A DNA stretch of 64,000 nt from Oenanthe sinensis. Its lineage: Eukaryota; Streptophyta; Magnoliopsida; Apiales; Apiaceae. The position numbers and the translations under genes are program-made. Of this stretch, positions 22,801 to 36,269 are shown piece by piece (position 1 is the stretch's first letter; each line of letters opens with the position of its first letter). The notes below the pieces were generated by a model. It saw only the letters and a list, made by a program, of their open reading frames with translations, had not been told where the DNA came from and did no database searches. The stretch spans positions 33,517,501 through 33,581,500 of the forward strand of contig CM053809.1 in assembly GCA_028671895.1 (NCBI GenBank), given 5' to 3'.

Positions 22801-25800
22801 CAAAGAAAGCAAGCTTAGTTATGCAAGTAAAGATGGCAGTAATTAGGGTTCGTCATTTGACACCTTGTTTTGATAATTTGGCCATGGTTAAAAACAATCT
22901 TTTTTTATTATTACGAAGTTCTCCTACAGGCTACCGCATAGTAGATTAGTAGCCAACAAATGTTCGCTATTGTCACTCCCATGATCAATAGAGGATAAGT
23001 ACGAACTATAGCCTTAAAGATTATTAGTACATAAACATCATACAGATGTCCAAATATTGACTTCAATTTCTCTCTGTACATGAACTCGTTGTATGACTCA
23101 TCACATATTTATTGCGAACCCATAGATTATAACAGAAGGGTGATCAATCTTTTACTTGTATAAATTCTTGAAACTACAATGGAAACTTAACCAAACAAGA
23201 TAAAACAGAATTCATTCATATTAAAGAAAAATAAATATATTTAAATAACCCCAGGATGGAGGATACACATTTTGAAAGAAAATGCAATATACATTAGCAA
23301 TAAAAACCTTGGTTACAAGAGCTTAGAGGCAGAAGAATACAACTCATGGTCTCTTGAAGCTTATGAATTCCTTCTCTCTCTTTTATGAGATCCTTCTTGC
23401 CTCTCAAGGGTCTCTCTCACTCTTATACCTCTGAAAACAACAATATATCTACAAACCATCATGGACTATTAGACATACTGTTGACCCCAGAAGAAGCTGG
23501 ATATTAAGTGGTAGCGGGACATAATCCTGTAGCACAACAACGGAAGTCAACCGTTTCCTTGAAATATGAATTCGAATAAGAATGTTCCTCAATCATCAGC
23601 GGGACTGATTCACCACTGTGAGTTACATTCTGCTTAGCATTAGGGCCTATGCTTGGGTTCTTAGGGTGGTGTGCACCACACTCAAAATCGTGACCTACCT
23701 TGCTTCCCCATGACTTGTGTTCTGCTTGTCACCAGGCTGTGATGATAATGGTGAGTCCAAAGGTGAGCTATGATTGGTTTACCAAAACGTCTGGTCCTGA
23801 TCTCCATGGTCAAGGATGGTGAGCTGGTACTGTTCGACGCTGGGTGTGATGCAGCTCATTAGCTTGTTGTGCACCCTCTGAATCTTCGTTTTTTTGGGTA
23901 GTTGACATATTTTTCAATGTATGCTATTTTAAGCACAAGGGTAGGGGGAGGGGGCCGGGGTTGAAAATCGAACCCTGAACCTCTTCTTAGTTCTTGCACT
24001 AGGAGTGATTTGCCGCTGCTTGGCCACTCCTATTTATCAAATCTTCATCTTTCTAAAGTTTTGTTCACCATTGACCTTTCACAATCAAAAACAATACCTG
24101 GCACAATTTCACTTTATTAATTCTAATTCTAACCTTGATTCGGATTATACATAGAGAAGTAAGCATAAACTGGAGATAATATATTACAAGATTTATGATG
24201 TAGTAAGTTTATGCTTTTAAGCTAACACTAACCAGCGCAAAGCCTTTTTTGAGCTTGAAATTGATATATGATGTAGTAAGTTTATGCTTTTAAACTTACA
24301 ATATTTTTGGAGATTTCTCCTTTATTTCTCTATATACAGTATTTCCTTCAAATTTCAAAAAATTGCCTTGTTCGTATGAAATTGCAGGATTGTTGGTATG
24401 GCTGGCATTGGGGAGGCACTTATGATAGTTGCCCTCTGTGGTTCATGTACCTTCCTCACTTCAATATCGTTAAGTGCAATTGCAACTAATGGTGCAATGA
24501 AGGTGATATGGATCTCTGTATTTATTATGTTTCTGTAATTTAGTTGTCTTGCTTCACTGTGGCTATTTTGTGTTTTAGTGATGAAATGGTGCAAACCACT
24601 GGAGTTGGATGGTTTATCGCAAACCACGAACTAATATACCTAGAGTTTTGCAATTTCATACTTTTTTTCATAGCTTTTCGCGATACTCGGCAGTTTGATC
24701 CAACCTTCTAGATCAGAAGAGATTAAATAAATTTTCTTTGGAACTGTAAAAAGAAAATTACAATAATTAATAAAATTCATGGCCTCGGCAGATCTACATG
24801 TAACTCCAGTCTGGGAAAAGGCTATATCTTGTGCCAATCTAAAACATTGTTTTATCTAATAAAATGTATTGACAAAATAGAGGTAAACACTGCTAAGTGC
24901 TCCTGTAAACTATTTCCTACTAATAAACGGAAATTTATTAGATGTTCAAAGCAATCACAGGAAAAAACAAAAGTGCATATTATCTTAAAACATTAAGAAT
25001 ATCATATGCACTCTATATCTGATACATTTGGATATAAGATATCGTTTTCACTAACAAAAAATATGTCTAAGAATATGTAAATCAGATTTTAGAAATTCTA
25101 ATATTCCCAGAAAAGTTCTGTAAAGTAAAACGAAGAAACGAGGATGAAATACACAGGGAGGGAGACTGGAAGTAAAAATATTAAAAATACCCACAAAATA
25201 GGAATGCCCCATAATTATTTATCGGAAGAGGGTAAAAATTACATTATAATTCACACCAGATAAGCCAAAAATGTGAGTCTGTGCATGGTAACTGTCCAAA
25301 TATAATTTTATATTATTATATATAGGGAGTGGTGGAAATTTATACCAAAAACGTAAAAAAAATTGTAGTTGCATATTGAATGTGTCAGCTAATGGGAGTT
25401 ACCCTCTTCTCTCTGTTTTCTTCGTAGTGACCTCTTCCTATGTTAACAGTTTAGATGTTATAATCATGTCTACTATAATATGGATGCTTTGAAAATTATA
25501 CTGTTTAAGGCTAAACTTTTCTTCTTCTTTTTTCATCAGGGAGGAGGGCCATACTATCTCATTGGCCGCGCCTTGGGTCCAGAGGTGGGAGTTAGCATAG
25601 GACTCTGTTTTTTCCTCGGAAATGCTGTTTCTGGATCTCTGTGAGTGTATAATGTTTATATCATATATGTTCATGCACAAATACTAGTTCTATATAATAC
25701 ACATCACTCGCTGTGTGAGAATACATATTTGGCTCTCTGTAATTATCTTCATGTCTATGCTGTAAAATGTAAGAATCAAGTAAAAAATTCAATGTCTCTG

Positions 25801-28800
25801 ACCATCTTAATGCCTGATGTTAAAATTTCTCTTGCTTGTCTGTTTAGCTACGTACTAGGAGCAGTAGAGACCTTCTTAAATGCTGTGCCAAGTGCCGGGT
25901 TATTTAAAGGTAATCCTAGACATTGTATTACATCTGTCATTTATTTGAATATTTGATTGATGACCAGCATTTACTTGATCAAAATTTGATGATACTGGTT
26001 CGCTTACTACCTGTATTTTTTCTCATAATTTCGTTTATGTTTATCTTTGATTGTTTATTCACTGTAGTAATAAGTTGATAACTTCATTATTAATTTTTCA
26101 TGTGATTGATAATACATTATAAATTGTCCTAGATATATATGATGTATTTTCTTGTCTTTGACCGTCCATTTAATATTATTATCTTCCATCTTATAACTGC
26201 AGAGACTGTCACAAAAATAAATGGCACTGCATCTGCAGATACTGTATCTAGTCCAAGTTTACATGATCTGCAAATTTATGGGATTATTGTTACTATCAGC
26301 TTATCGTTTATTGTTTTTGGTGGTGTGAAAATGATAAACCGGGTTGCACCAGCATTTCTTGTACCTGTCATATTCTCATTGTGCTCAATATATTTGGGAA
26401 TACTTTTGGCAAGCAAAGATAGTCCATCAAGTAAGTGTATACAATTTTGGATCATTTTCCACAGTACGCTATCTAATAAGGTGCATGCCCTCTGCAAAAC
26501 TCGTGTTGTACCACAAGAGCAGAATTTCACTATCCTCTCTGTTTTGAATGTAAAATACATAAGTTCATACTTAACATGGGGGTTACAACATACACTTGCC
26601 TTAATAGATAAGCTGGAAGAAAGTTGATTTGCTTTCGATGCTAAAGCAATGCAGTTACTGCATTATTTAGGACCATTTTATATGTTTGCGAACAGTCACT
26701 TTACCTTCTATTCAATTGTAAAATCTTCTCTTTGTCTGTCCTAACACTGTGATTGCTTCATTTTTTTTTAAATTTTGGATCATATCTTCTGTGACTATCG
26801 GTGAATCTGAATGTTGAAGACATACAATTACTTCTGTTCTAAAAGTTTGAGCAAGTATTAAGTGCCTATACTGCCTTTTCTAAATCACTTTGAAAGATCA
26901 AACAAGATTACTTTTCTGTTTACATGTAACCAGATATGGAGGCAGGGGGTTCCTGGCCCCTTCTGAAATTTGAGTTTGATTGCAAGCCATATATTGTGCT
27001 TTAGTCTAAATATGAAATTTAGCTCAGTTGGTATGTTGTGATTATTTTCTTATTTTGATTCAAGTATTAAGTGACGGGTATGATATTTTCTTAGAAAAGT
27101 TAAAGTGAGAGGCAGCATTGAATAAACAACTAACCCAGGGGATTGACAAGTAATTTATACATGTAAATATAATAACATTTTAAAAATAGATTGGAAAAAT
27201 CTCTACTGTAGTTCAATTGAAAATTTTGGAGCCCTCTCCAAACCTCCTGCCTCCCTCACTGCATCTACTATTACCTCTAATGTTTTCTTATACTTAAATA
27301 GTTAAGCAGTAGTGTCTTACTGAATAAGTATTATCTCTCTTAATACTTTGCATAGAGGGAATCACGGGCTTGAGTTTAAGCACATTTGAAAACAACTGGA
27401 CCTCAGATTACCAACGTACCAATGAGGCTGGAATACCAGATCCTAAAGGTGAAAGATACTGGAGTTTCAAGTAAGCGAATTTATTTGTTTCTCATTCTCC
27501 ATAATTGTTTGTGTCCCATACTTGGTTTCTTGACACGAGAAAGAATGTCTAATATTTGGAATCCAGACTCTCTTCCCTATATGGAACTATAGAGTTAAAT
27601 GATTGTTGGGATTTAAAAATGTTTTAGAAGCTTACTTTGTAAGTATTTAATGTCCTTAAACACCATTTTTATTACTTTAACACTTTCTGGATGTGTCATA
27701 CTTCAACTCTTCTATCACTGTAATCTCCTAGCAGATGTGCCACACTTCCAATTCTATTATCCTGCTTCCTACTTGTCCTCGACCTCTTCAGACACTTGAT
27801 ATGCGTTACATTCTATCCGGACTCTGTATTTCTGTTGAATTGATTTTGGTCTCAAAGGTCACTCTACTGGGCTGGCTAAGTCAAATATTAAATTATGATC
27901 TAGAGAATGTGTTTTTATTAATGGTATTCTTAGACAAGATTTGTGTTCTTGACCAATTATTTAAGGTGTATTTTACTATACTATAAGTCAAGAAATTTTG
28001 TTTTCTAAAGATCGCTGAGCATTGTTATATGTCTTTCTGACTCTTTATCATTTATTGTTAGTGAATTGGTAGGTCTCTTTTTCCCTGCTGTAACGGGGAT
28101 TATGGCAGGTTCCAATCGCTCTGCCTCTTTGAAAGATACTCAACGATCTATACCTATTGGAACATTGGCTGCAACTCTTGCAACAAGCTCTGTATACTTG
28201 ATATCAGTAATCTTATTTGGGTCTCTCGCGACTAGAGAGAAGCTCTTTTCAGACAGGTATTATGTGTTTCCTTGAGTCGATTGCTGTGACATGAATGAAT
28301 TCTCCTATAATTTACTTTCTTTAAAGTTACATCATGTATTTATATTTCACTGACAACTATATGTTTAGTTTATACCAAATTGTTTGCGGCACCTAATAAT
28401 ATGCATTTGTTGTATTCAAATTTAAATCAAACTTGATTAATTATATCACCTATAAAGTCTAATTACTTATTTGTGGTTGTAACTCGTTCTTGTACATTGT
28501 TGTTTGAGAATTAAAGTTGAGTTGAAATGTAAATTGGAGAATTTGCAACTCGATTTAGTCAATAGTTAATATCATTGAGTAATTATTATCATGTATTTGA
28601 TATTGCGATTTATAGCCAGATACTAGATTAAATCTAGTCTGAGTCGATGAATCAAAAATGGTTTTTGTACAAAAGTAATGCTAGTACAGACAATGACCAA
28701 ACAACAAAACTTTTCTCAGGGATCTGGTTCTAATATTTTGACGTTTCCAGCTACGATTTGATCATACACCAGGAACATATATTGTTATCTAAGTCTTTCT

Positions 28801-31800
28801 ACAGATAATTTGAACTTGTTCAACGTTCCATATCAAATTAGTATAAATTGATAGTTCTTTCGTGTTATGTTTAGTAATATAATGTGATTATATCTTTTCT
28901 GAATGATTTGAAATCAATATTGGCTTGCTGGATCTCTAAATAAATTAAATGCAATCTGGGAATGACTCTTCAAATCATTAACACTAGTTCAAAGTACTGA
29001 CTACTGATCTGCTGCAACAAGTTCCAGCTGATTTGCAGTCTATATTTACCTTGTTGATATCTTTACCATATATGAGTAACAACATTTGTAATTTCATTTG
29101 GTGTTTCTGTTCTGCAACTGAGGAACAGGTTCGTAATGTGTATTTCAGTTTATATAATTGTTTTATGTGATGTTGACCTGTACATTAATCTCAGTTTTAA
29201 TTTTTGTGTTCTATGTATCATCATATGTGGGACCCTTCTACTTTAATATATCTAAATATGAATTTATATAAACTGTAAATCAATTCACAAAATATCATAA
29301 TAAATCTATTATATAAAAAAATGTATCCTTTACAATTATTACTCGCAGAAGTCAAAACTTAACTATTATCTATATGCAAATGATGAGCAGGGGAGAGCAC
29401 CAGCTGACCGGCTTGTAACTTTTGTCTTTATATAATAAGACTCCAATTCGATACAAGGCAAACGATCTAACATTTAGAATGTCCTTAAAAACACATGTTT
29501 TTTATATGTATACTTAAAATGCATGTCCAGGGTGCTTTTGGGATAGAGATGTGACATTATATATTCTAACCCTTTGCTAATCCATATAAAGAGAACTCCA
29601 TTTTTTGTTCAAGTAAAATGTTTATTTCCTTCTTTTTAAAATCCAAGAACACAGGACATGAACTTCAGTAAAATGTAAGATCTAATCTCCTTCTTTATTA
29701 GAATGAACAAGATATGGCTCTGCTGCAGTGATCAGGTCCATGTCAGAAAATAGTCATAATCATAGTACTCATGCAGGTTGCTCACAGCGACGGTTGCTCG
29801 ACCATTACCTACTCTTATATATGTTGGAATTATCCTTTCAACCTTAGGGGCAGCACTTCAGAGCCTGACTGGTGCCCCACGTCTGCTTGCGGCAATTGCC
29901 AATGACGACATATTACCTGTTCTCAAGTACTTCAAGGTTGCAGATGGCAGTGAGCCTTACACTGCTACCATCTTTACTGCCTTCATCTGTATGGGGTGTG
30001 TTGTCATTGGAAATTTGGATCTCATCTCACCAACCACAACAATGTTTTACCTTCTGTGTTACGCAGGGGTGAATTTATCCGGATTTCTCTTGGATCTTCT
30101 AGATGCTCCCAGCTGGCGACCTCGGTGGAAATTCCACCATTGGAGCTTCTCTCTTCTGGGAGCATCTCTTTGTATATGTACGTCTCCTTTTTGTCTATTC
30201 AAGGTTTTACATTTGTGTATAATTTTTGTGTGATTGTTATGTTTGTCTATGGGGATGGTTCCGTGTATGTTCCTAGGGTACTTTGTGTTGTTGTGTGATC
30301 TCCATATGATCCTCTGTAGCAACTAGCTTTTGGGGATAGGCACCCTCTAAGATTATCCAGAGTACCTTGAGGATTGGGTGAGGCCAATTCGAAGAGTGTA
30401 TATAGTATACATCACTTGGATCATGTACAAATACTATTTTTGCCTGAGTTTTCCTTGGAAACTTGATTGTGGTTTCCTGAACTTGAAATTCTGCCGTATA
30501 AAATTGTATATCCATCAAAAATATTATGGCAGAGTATCGGTGCACTAAACTTCCTTCATAGGAAGTCAGTCGGCCTTTGGGCCTTTACACCCTAAATTTG
30601 TCTTGCTAGTTTGTACCGGATCACAAACTTGCTATACAATCCTTTCGAAAACACACTCGGCCAGATATTATGGAATGAAGTATTGATAGTGATAGTTCTT
30701 CCTAGACTCATGTCTGTATTATGTTATAGAATTCGGACTCAATCATTGATGTACCTTGGTGTACATAGTTCTTAATTGAGAGCTGATGATTGTTAAATTT
30801 ATTAAATTTCTGGAATTAAAGGACTATTCAAGTGCAAATAATTGTAGCACTGGACTACATTGTGCAGTGCTTCCAAGTTCCATGACATCCTGATGTTGGC
30901 ATGATGTTTGCATAAAGAAACAAAATTGTCTAAATATTTTCACACACCAAGAAAGATGTTTGCATCTTAACTGGGCATGTAGTTTGTACTTCATGAATAT
31001 TATTTTGATAGTTTTCATACCTCTCATATCCAGTTTTCAAGAATAATGATACGTACACGATGATAGGTAAACAGTATCAGTTTACCTCGTGAATAATTGT
31101 CTTACTTTCGTCTTTTGGCACCACGTATGGATATCTGGGAAATTTTCCATATTTTTTGAAGTATTACATTCATTTTTATATCATGGTCACAGTAACTTTA
31201 ATGCACTTTGCAACCTCCCTTCTCAACTGTGTGGTGTAATACTTTGTCTTGAATGCCTATTATGTATACTTGTTTGTGCCAATTGCTGCATATGACTCCT
31301 GTACTCAGATGTTACGTCCTTTTTAACAGTGATCATGTTCTTGATCTCATGGTCATTCACTGTGGTGTCTCTTGCCCTAGCAAGTCTCATATATTATTAC
31401 GTTAGCATCAAAGGCAAAGCTGGTGACTGGGGTGATGGTTTCAAAAGTGCATATTTTCAACTAGCACTTCGAAGTCTTCGGTCTCTAGGAGGTATGTTAT
31501 CTTCTGAAGTATCTCTTTTTTTTCCTTTTTTTATTGTACTATTTTCGAAATAGTTAACACTTTGTTTTTCTTGATATTTTTTGTCCAGAATAAATTTCAA
31601 ACACGAATCTATCTAATACTAGTGATCGACAGTGCTAGTAGCATATATATAGTCTAATATAATAAAGGCATAAATTTTATTCTTTTACTGAGTGCACTTT
31701 GATGTCTGCTATGTTTTTAACTAACGGTTTATAGTTATTATTTGTAGCTAACCAAGTTCACCCGAAGAACTGGTATCCAATCCCCTTGATTTTCTGCCGA

Positions 31801-32838
31801 CCATGGGGAAAGCTACCAGAGAACGTACCTTGCCATCCAAAGCTTGCTGACTTTGCCAACTGCATGAAGAAAAAAGGCAGGGGAATGTCCATTTTTGCTT
31901 CTATTCTTGATGGTGAGTATCATGAATGCGCTGAAGATTCCAAGATTGCCTGCAAGCAACTTAGTACCTATATTGAGTACAGGCGCTGTGAAGGTGTTGC
32001 GGAGATAATTGTAGCTCCCAGTATGGCTGATGGCTTCAGAGCCATTGTTCAGACAATGGGTCTTGGAAATCTCAAGCCCAATATCGTGGTGATAAGATAT
32101 CCTGAAATATGGCGGCGTGAAAATTTGACTGAGATTCCAGCTACTTTTGTCGGAATAATCAATGACTGCATTGTTGCTAATAAGGCAGTTGTTATTGTCA
32201 AAGGTCTTGATGAATGGCCTAATGAGTATCAAAAACAGTATGGTTCAATTGATTTATACTGGATTGTGAGAGATGGCGGTTTAATGCTTCTCCTCTCACA
32301 GCTTCTTCTTACCAAAGATAGCTTTGAGTGCTGTAAGATTCAGGTATTCTGTATAGCAGAGGAGGATGCTGATGCAGGGGTTCTCAAAGCTGATGTGAAG
32401 AAATTTCTTTATGATCTTCGGATGCAAGCTGATGTAATTGTAATATCAATGAAGTCATGGGATTCCCAAGCAGATGGTGAAACAAAGCAGGATGAATCTG
32501 TTGAAGCATTCACAGCTGCTCAGCGAAGGATAGCTAGTTGCTTAAAACAGATGAAAGACAAAGCTGAGAAGGATGGCCTGCCACTAATGGCTGATGGCAA
32601 GCCTTTGAATGTCTATGAACAACAAGTAGATAAATTTCTTTACACCACTCTCAAGTTGAACTCAACAATTCTGCATTATTCAAGAATGGCAGCAGTTGTG
32701 CTCGTGAGTCTACCACCTCCACCCGTCAACCACCCTGCTTACTTTTACATGGAATATATGGATTTATTGGTCGAAAATGTTCCTAGGCTCTTGATAGTCC
32801 GAGGGTATCGTAGAGATGTTGTTACTTTGTTCACATAG
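19892..32838 (+). CDS. CCC1: Cation-chloride cotransporter CCC1 (SLC12 family)
   Basis: Thirteen exons, all in phase: 19892-20043, 20855-21004, 21320-21401, 22063-22154, 24388-24502, 25540-25640, 25848-25909, 26203-26430, 27356-27470, 28062-28256, 29777-30177, 31330-31491 and 31748-32838. They give 981 residues; the Arabidopsis protein has 975. The product moves Na/K/Cl together across endomembranes and affects ion homeostasis. An N-terminal cytosolic region with KYRPVVAQD and SKLELFGFDSLVNILGLKS is followed by a 12-helix transporter core (about 120-570), including NGAMKGGGPYYLIGRALGPE, FFPAVTGIMAGSNRSASLKD and GAPRLLAAIANDDILPVL. A long cytosolic SLC12 C-domain ends in VRGYRRDVVTLFT. Family identity is certain by eye. 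Introns reach 2.2 kb. No lesion is seen; the weakest border is exon 11/12 (30177/31330). Confidence 0.96.
23895..24032 (-). mobile_element. Possible tRNA-derived SINE in CCC1 intron 4
   Basis: Read on the minus strand, GGAGTGGCCAAGCAGCGG (24033-24016) resembles a pol III A box. About 45 bases on, GGTTCAGGGTTCGATTTTC contains a B-box-like GGTTCGATT. A C-rich body follows. The 3' limit and target-site duplication are unclear. The spacing of the two boxes fits a SINE or a decayed tRNA gene; no tRNA cloverleaf was found. Confidence 0.45.
24195..24293. repeat. Short direct repeat in CCC1 intron 4
   Basis: The word ATGATGTAGTAAGTTTATGC followed by TTTTAA occurs at about 24195 and again at about 24268, 73 bases apart, close to the acceptor region of exon 5. 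It is a local duplication with no known role. Confidence 0.7.
26936..27262. repeat. Possible MITE-like insert in CCC1 intron 8
   Basis: The left end ATGGAGGCAGGGGGTTCC and the right end (reverse complement near GGGAGGCAGGAGGTTTGGA) are partly inverted copies, bounding about 330 bases of AT-rich noncoding sequence. Such G-rich ends are common on plant non-autonomous elements. The target-site duplication was not resolved. Confidence 0.3.
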
Positions 32839-35800
32839 TTGCCTCTTTTTGCCCCCTAGTTTAGCGTTCCTAATTTATTTTCTTTGACATCTATAAATCC
32901 ATTCTCGTACCATAATTTTAGTCAGAATTTTTTACTAGGATTGTCTCTCCCCAATATCAACCTTTTGCAGGTAATACATCTGCACTGCATAGCCAAAGCC
33001 TATAGTAATTTTGTATGACTATTTCTTATCGAAGGGAGAGTAGTTTTTGTACATATATATATATAAGCTTTGGCTCATACGAGAAATAATATTATTATGA
33101 GAACTGCAACGAGTCTTTTTAGATTAATATCGAGTTCTTAGGATCCTAGGGTTTTGAATAGAGCTCACTCTATTATTCTTCTGCTTGTACATACAAGAGC
33201 CCCTGATTCATTAACAAAGGTGGGTGGCTTGTATTTTGTATGCATAGATCACGAAAGATTTATTTTGAGGAAACAAATCTAGTTATATGTTGACTTTCTA
33301 CAGCACCTGTCTGAGCTCAAACCATGCAGTTGGAACAAATTTTATGTGAAAAATGAGTGTGATTGCTTGTAGGAGCACTTGAACCGCTAACATGTTGGCT
33401 GGGTTTCTCATCTGTCACTGGTAGAAACAACGTGTCTTCGTAATTTGAACCACCAAGATTGTATTTTGAAAAATAAAATTAATTGCATATAGATGTTCAA
33501 GAATTCTGCAAATACTATCATGTCCAAGAATGGATCTAGTAAGAGTCACGGGGGCGTGTATTCCCTTCAAAAAAAAAAAAAAAAAATTCATAAAAATATA
33601 GAAGTGCCCCCTTTAAAAATATTTCCTGCATCCGCCCCTGGTCATACATCAATTTCTAATCAAGTGTGTAATCTTAAATTTGATATCAAGGGGAAAATCA
33701 GTTGTCTGTAGACCGACGTTCCAGAATTTCGTGAAAACATGCATTGCTGATTGATCGTCCCACACAAATGACAACTGATCATCTCAGTTTATTATCTTAA
33801 TTTTAAAGTGCATACAGGTCGTGCCTGAGGCGATAATAAGTCTCTGGAGCAGGTAGTGCCTTTTTTTTCAATCATCACTATAAATTTGGTATATTAGTGA
33901 CTGGTTAACATATATTTTGGTTTATAGTTGTAGTTTCCAACATATCACCAGCATCTTCCACAATCCTTCGTATTTATAATTCCGATAGCTGAGATTATTT
34001 TAATGGCCAACGATGTGTACCTTATATATACAATACAACCAAAGAGATCTAACATCAGAATCTATACTAAAAAAACACGACTTAGCGATATGATGAAAAG
34101 TCTTTAGCAGCCTCTGTAAGACCAGACAAATGGACTAAATAGACCATACCAAACTTTCTAATTATAGAATATTATTGATAAGAAAAATGTTAGTCAGTCC
34201 ATAGACTTCAGATAATGATTCTTTAGCCATCTCAAAAGGATATATTAATTAAGTCGTTATAAATAGTATCAGTCTAAAATGGATGCCCGTAAATTTTAAT
34301 ATTTCGGATAATATTTTCAGATTTTAGTAAATTCTTCTACTATTTATTTTTGATATTATTATTATTTTTACATATGATTTAATGTAAAAAGAAATTTAAC
34401 ATAATAAAAATTATTTCTTTTGCACGATATCACCGAGATATGAAAATTATAAATAAATATGATATTCCACGATTTTACCAAATTTTATTAATTTTAAAAT
34501 TTTATTTTATTTTAAAACTAGTGAAAAAAACTGCGCTTCGCGGCAGTCTCATAATAAATTTCAAATTTATTAAAAAATTTCTCACAAAGTTACATTACTG
34601 ATGACTGAACTGCATATGATAGAATTTGATACAACAAAATTATATTAAATCAAAATAGTAGTATTAAATTTATAAATATTATAAAATCAAATAATAATTT
34701 CAAAATATATATGTGTATTATAATTCACAACTTACTAATTTGTTATGATTCTAAAATCTTTTTTTTTCTCATTCGCCGCTAACAATATCAATGCCACTAA
34801 TGTAGGTGAAGCAGCTCTCACGATATCCAGATAAGTATTAGTAACATTATGTAAATATTAAATAATATAATTTAAAATTATATGTGTGTGACTTATAATA
34901 TCTTATTTTAGCAAAATATTTAACAGTATATTAGTGTCATTAACACATGCTTCAATTATATTATGACATATGAACTCAAATCCATGTAGTGATATGTTGA
35001 TGATTCCTTTTTCTAACTTTTTTGGGGCCGTTGTACCTAGAAACATCACTTTAAACTCACATGATAGTGGTTTACATCGGCTAGTGCTTGTAACTACTTT
35101 TAAGTTTTTAATGCTATATAAAGACCATTCTTCCAAAATATGTTTGAATCGAAAAAATAGATGCTTTTGAATCGTTGCATGGATAAAATTTTTCTATCAT
35201 AAATTAAAATATCAAAAAAAGTTAGTACGAATGGTTAATTGTAATAAATTAATAAATAACAAAAATTTATTAATTTTCTCATCAATTAAAATCATGTGAC
35301 TAAATTGATCGTCAGTTTGTGTATTGATTGCATTCCACATCATGCATACTTTCACTTTTATCATTCAATCGTCTCTATTATTATCTATTGTTATTAAAAG
35401 CATTCGAGAATAATTCACAATTACATTAAATCAACCTCGGATTATTCATAACACAAACACAATGACATATCTCATATATATCTGCAATGGAATAATTTGA
35501 AGCATAACACATTATTTTTGCAATGGAACTTGGAAATAGAGATTCACCCGAGTTTAATCTGGGGAATAGAACTGATGATTTTAGCTATCTACTAGTACAG
35601 AACTGACCATTCTGAGTTACAAGAGGTTAAATCGTTAAAGGATATCAAAAACCAAACCAAACGGAATGTTGTGCACAGCGAGTGAGATACTGAGATATGC
35701 GCAGAGTTTGACAAGGCAAATATGCAAGATGTTTCACTAAAAAGCTGTTTCGTTGAAGATGATCCCTACTTGTATGAAAAATCTGAAATGTTTAAAAGAT

Positions 35801-36269
35801 GGCTTGATTTTTTTTTCAGAAATAAAAAATGTGAACAGTATGATAAATTCTGTCCAGGGCCTCTAGGCAATAGATAGATAGATTCAGTAAACAAATGGTT
35901 GTTGAGGGATGCTGATATGAATATGCATATCAGCAATTAAAAACTGGAAGTGGATGGCCTTTTGACTACTTTTTATAAATAAAGCTGACTCCAAGTCAAT
36001 ACACTAACCTCTAATTATTGTAACATTTTATCTGTATTAGAATTCCATGAAAGACAATTAGATATTATAATATTAATAGCGTTCAAGACTTTTATCCATT
36101 AGGCCTCCTTAATACATAATAGTTTGACACACATTGACGAGAATTGATATGTGCATGCAAGTATGCATGTTGAATCAATGAAAAGCTCAAGTATGCATGT
36201 TGAATCAATGAAAAGCTATTAAAAGCAAGTCTTTTACTATATATGTGCAGATACAACTACACCTGATCA
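32839..36269. other. Intergenic region between CCC1 and the first receptor kinase
   Basis: About 3.4 kb without a supported gene. To about 33,100 it is probably CCC1 3' UTR and flank. At 33535-33645 an A18 tract lies between GGGGGCGTG and a CATCCGCCCCTGG end, which looks like a short decayed mobile-element piece. At 34519-34550 AAACTGCGCTTCGCGGCAG, a small hairpin, sits in extreme AT-rich DNA. From 35,500 on is the upstream region of the kinase gene, with a tandem duplication at 36158-36217. Confidence 0.45.
36158..36217 (+). promoter_or_regulatory. Perfect 30-bp tandem duplication in the proximal promoter of the + kinase gene
   Basis: Bases 36158-36187 and 36188-36217 are identical by eye. 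Each unit contains TATGCATG (an RY-type TGCATG core) and AATCAATG. The duplication ends 52 bases before the ATG and about 20 bases before a TATA-like ACTATATATG (36237-36246). Position suggests a promoter effect; none is demonstrated. Confidence 0.7.

Noticed and set aside
33535..33645. A18 tract as a complete SINE or retrocopy tail
   Set aside because: No pol III boxes or coding sequence lie upstream and no flanking duplication was found.
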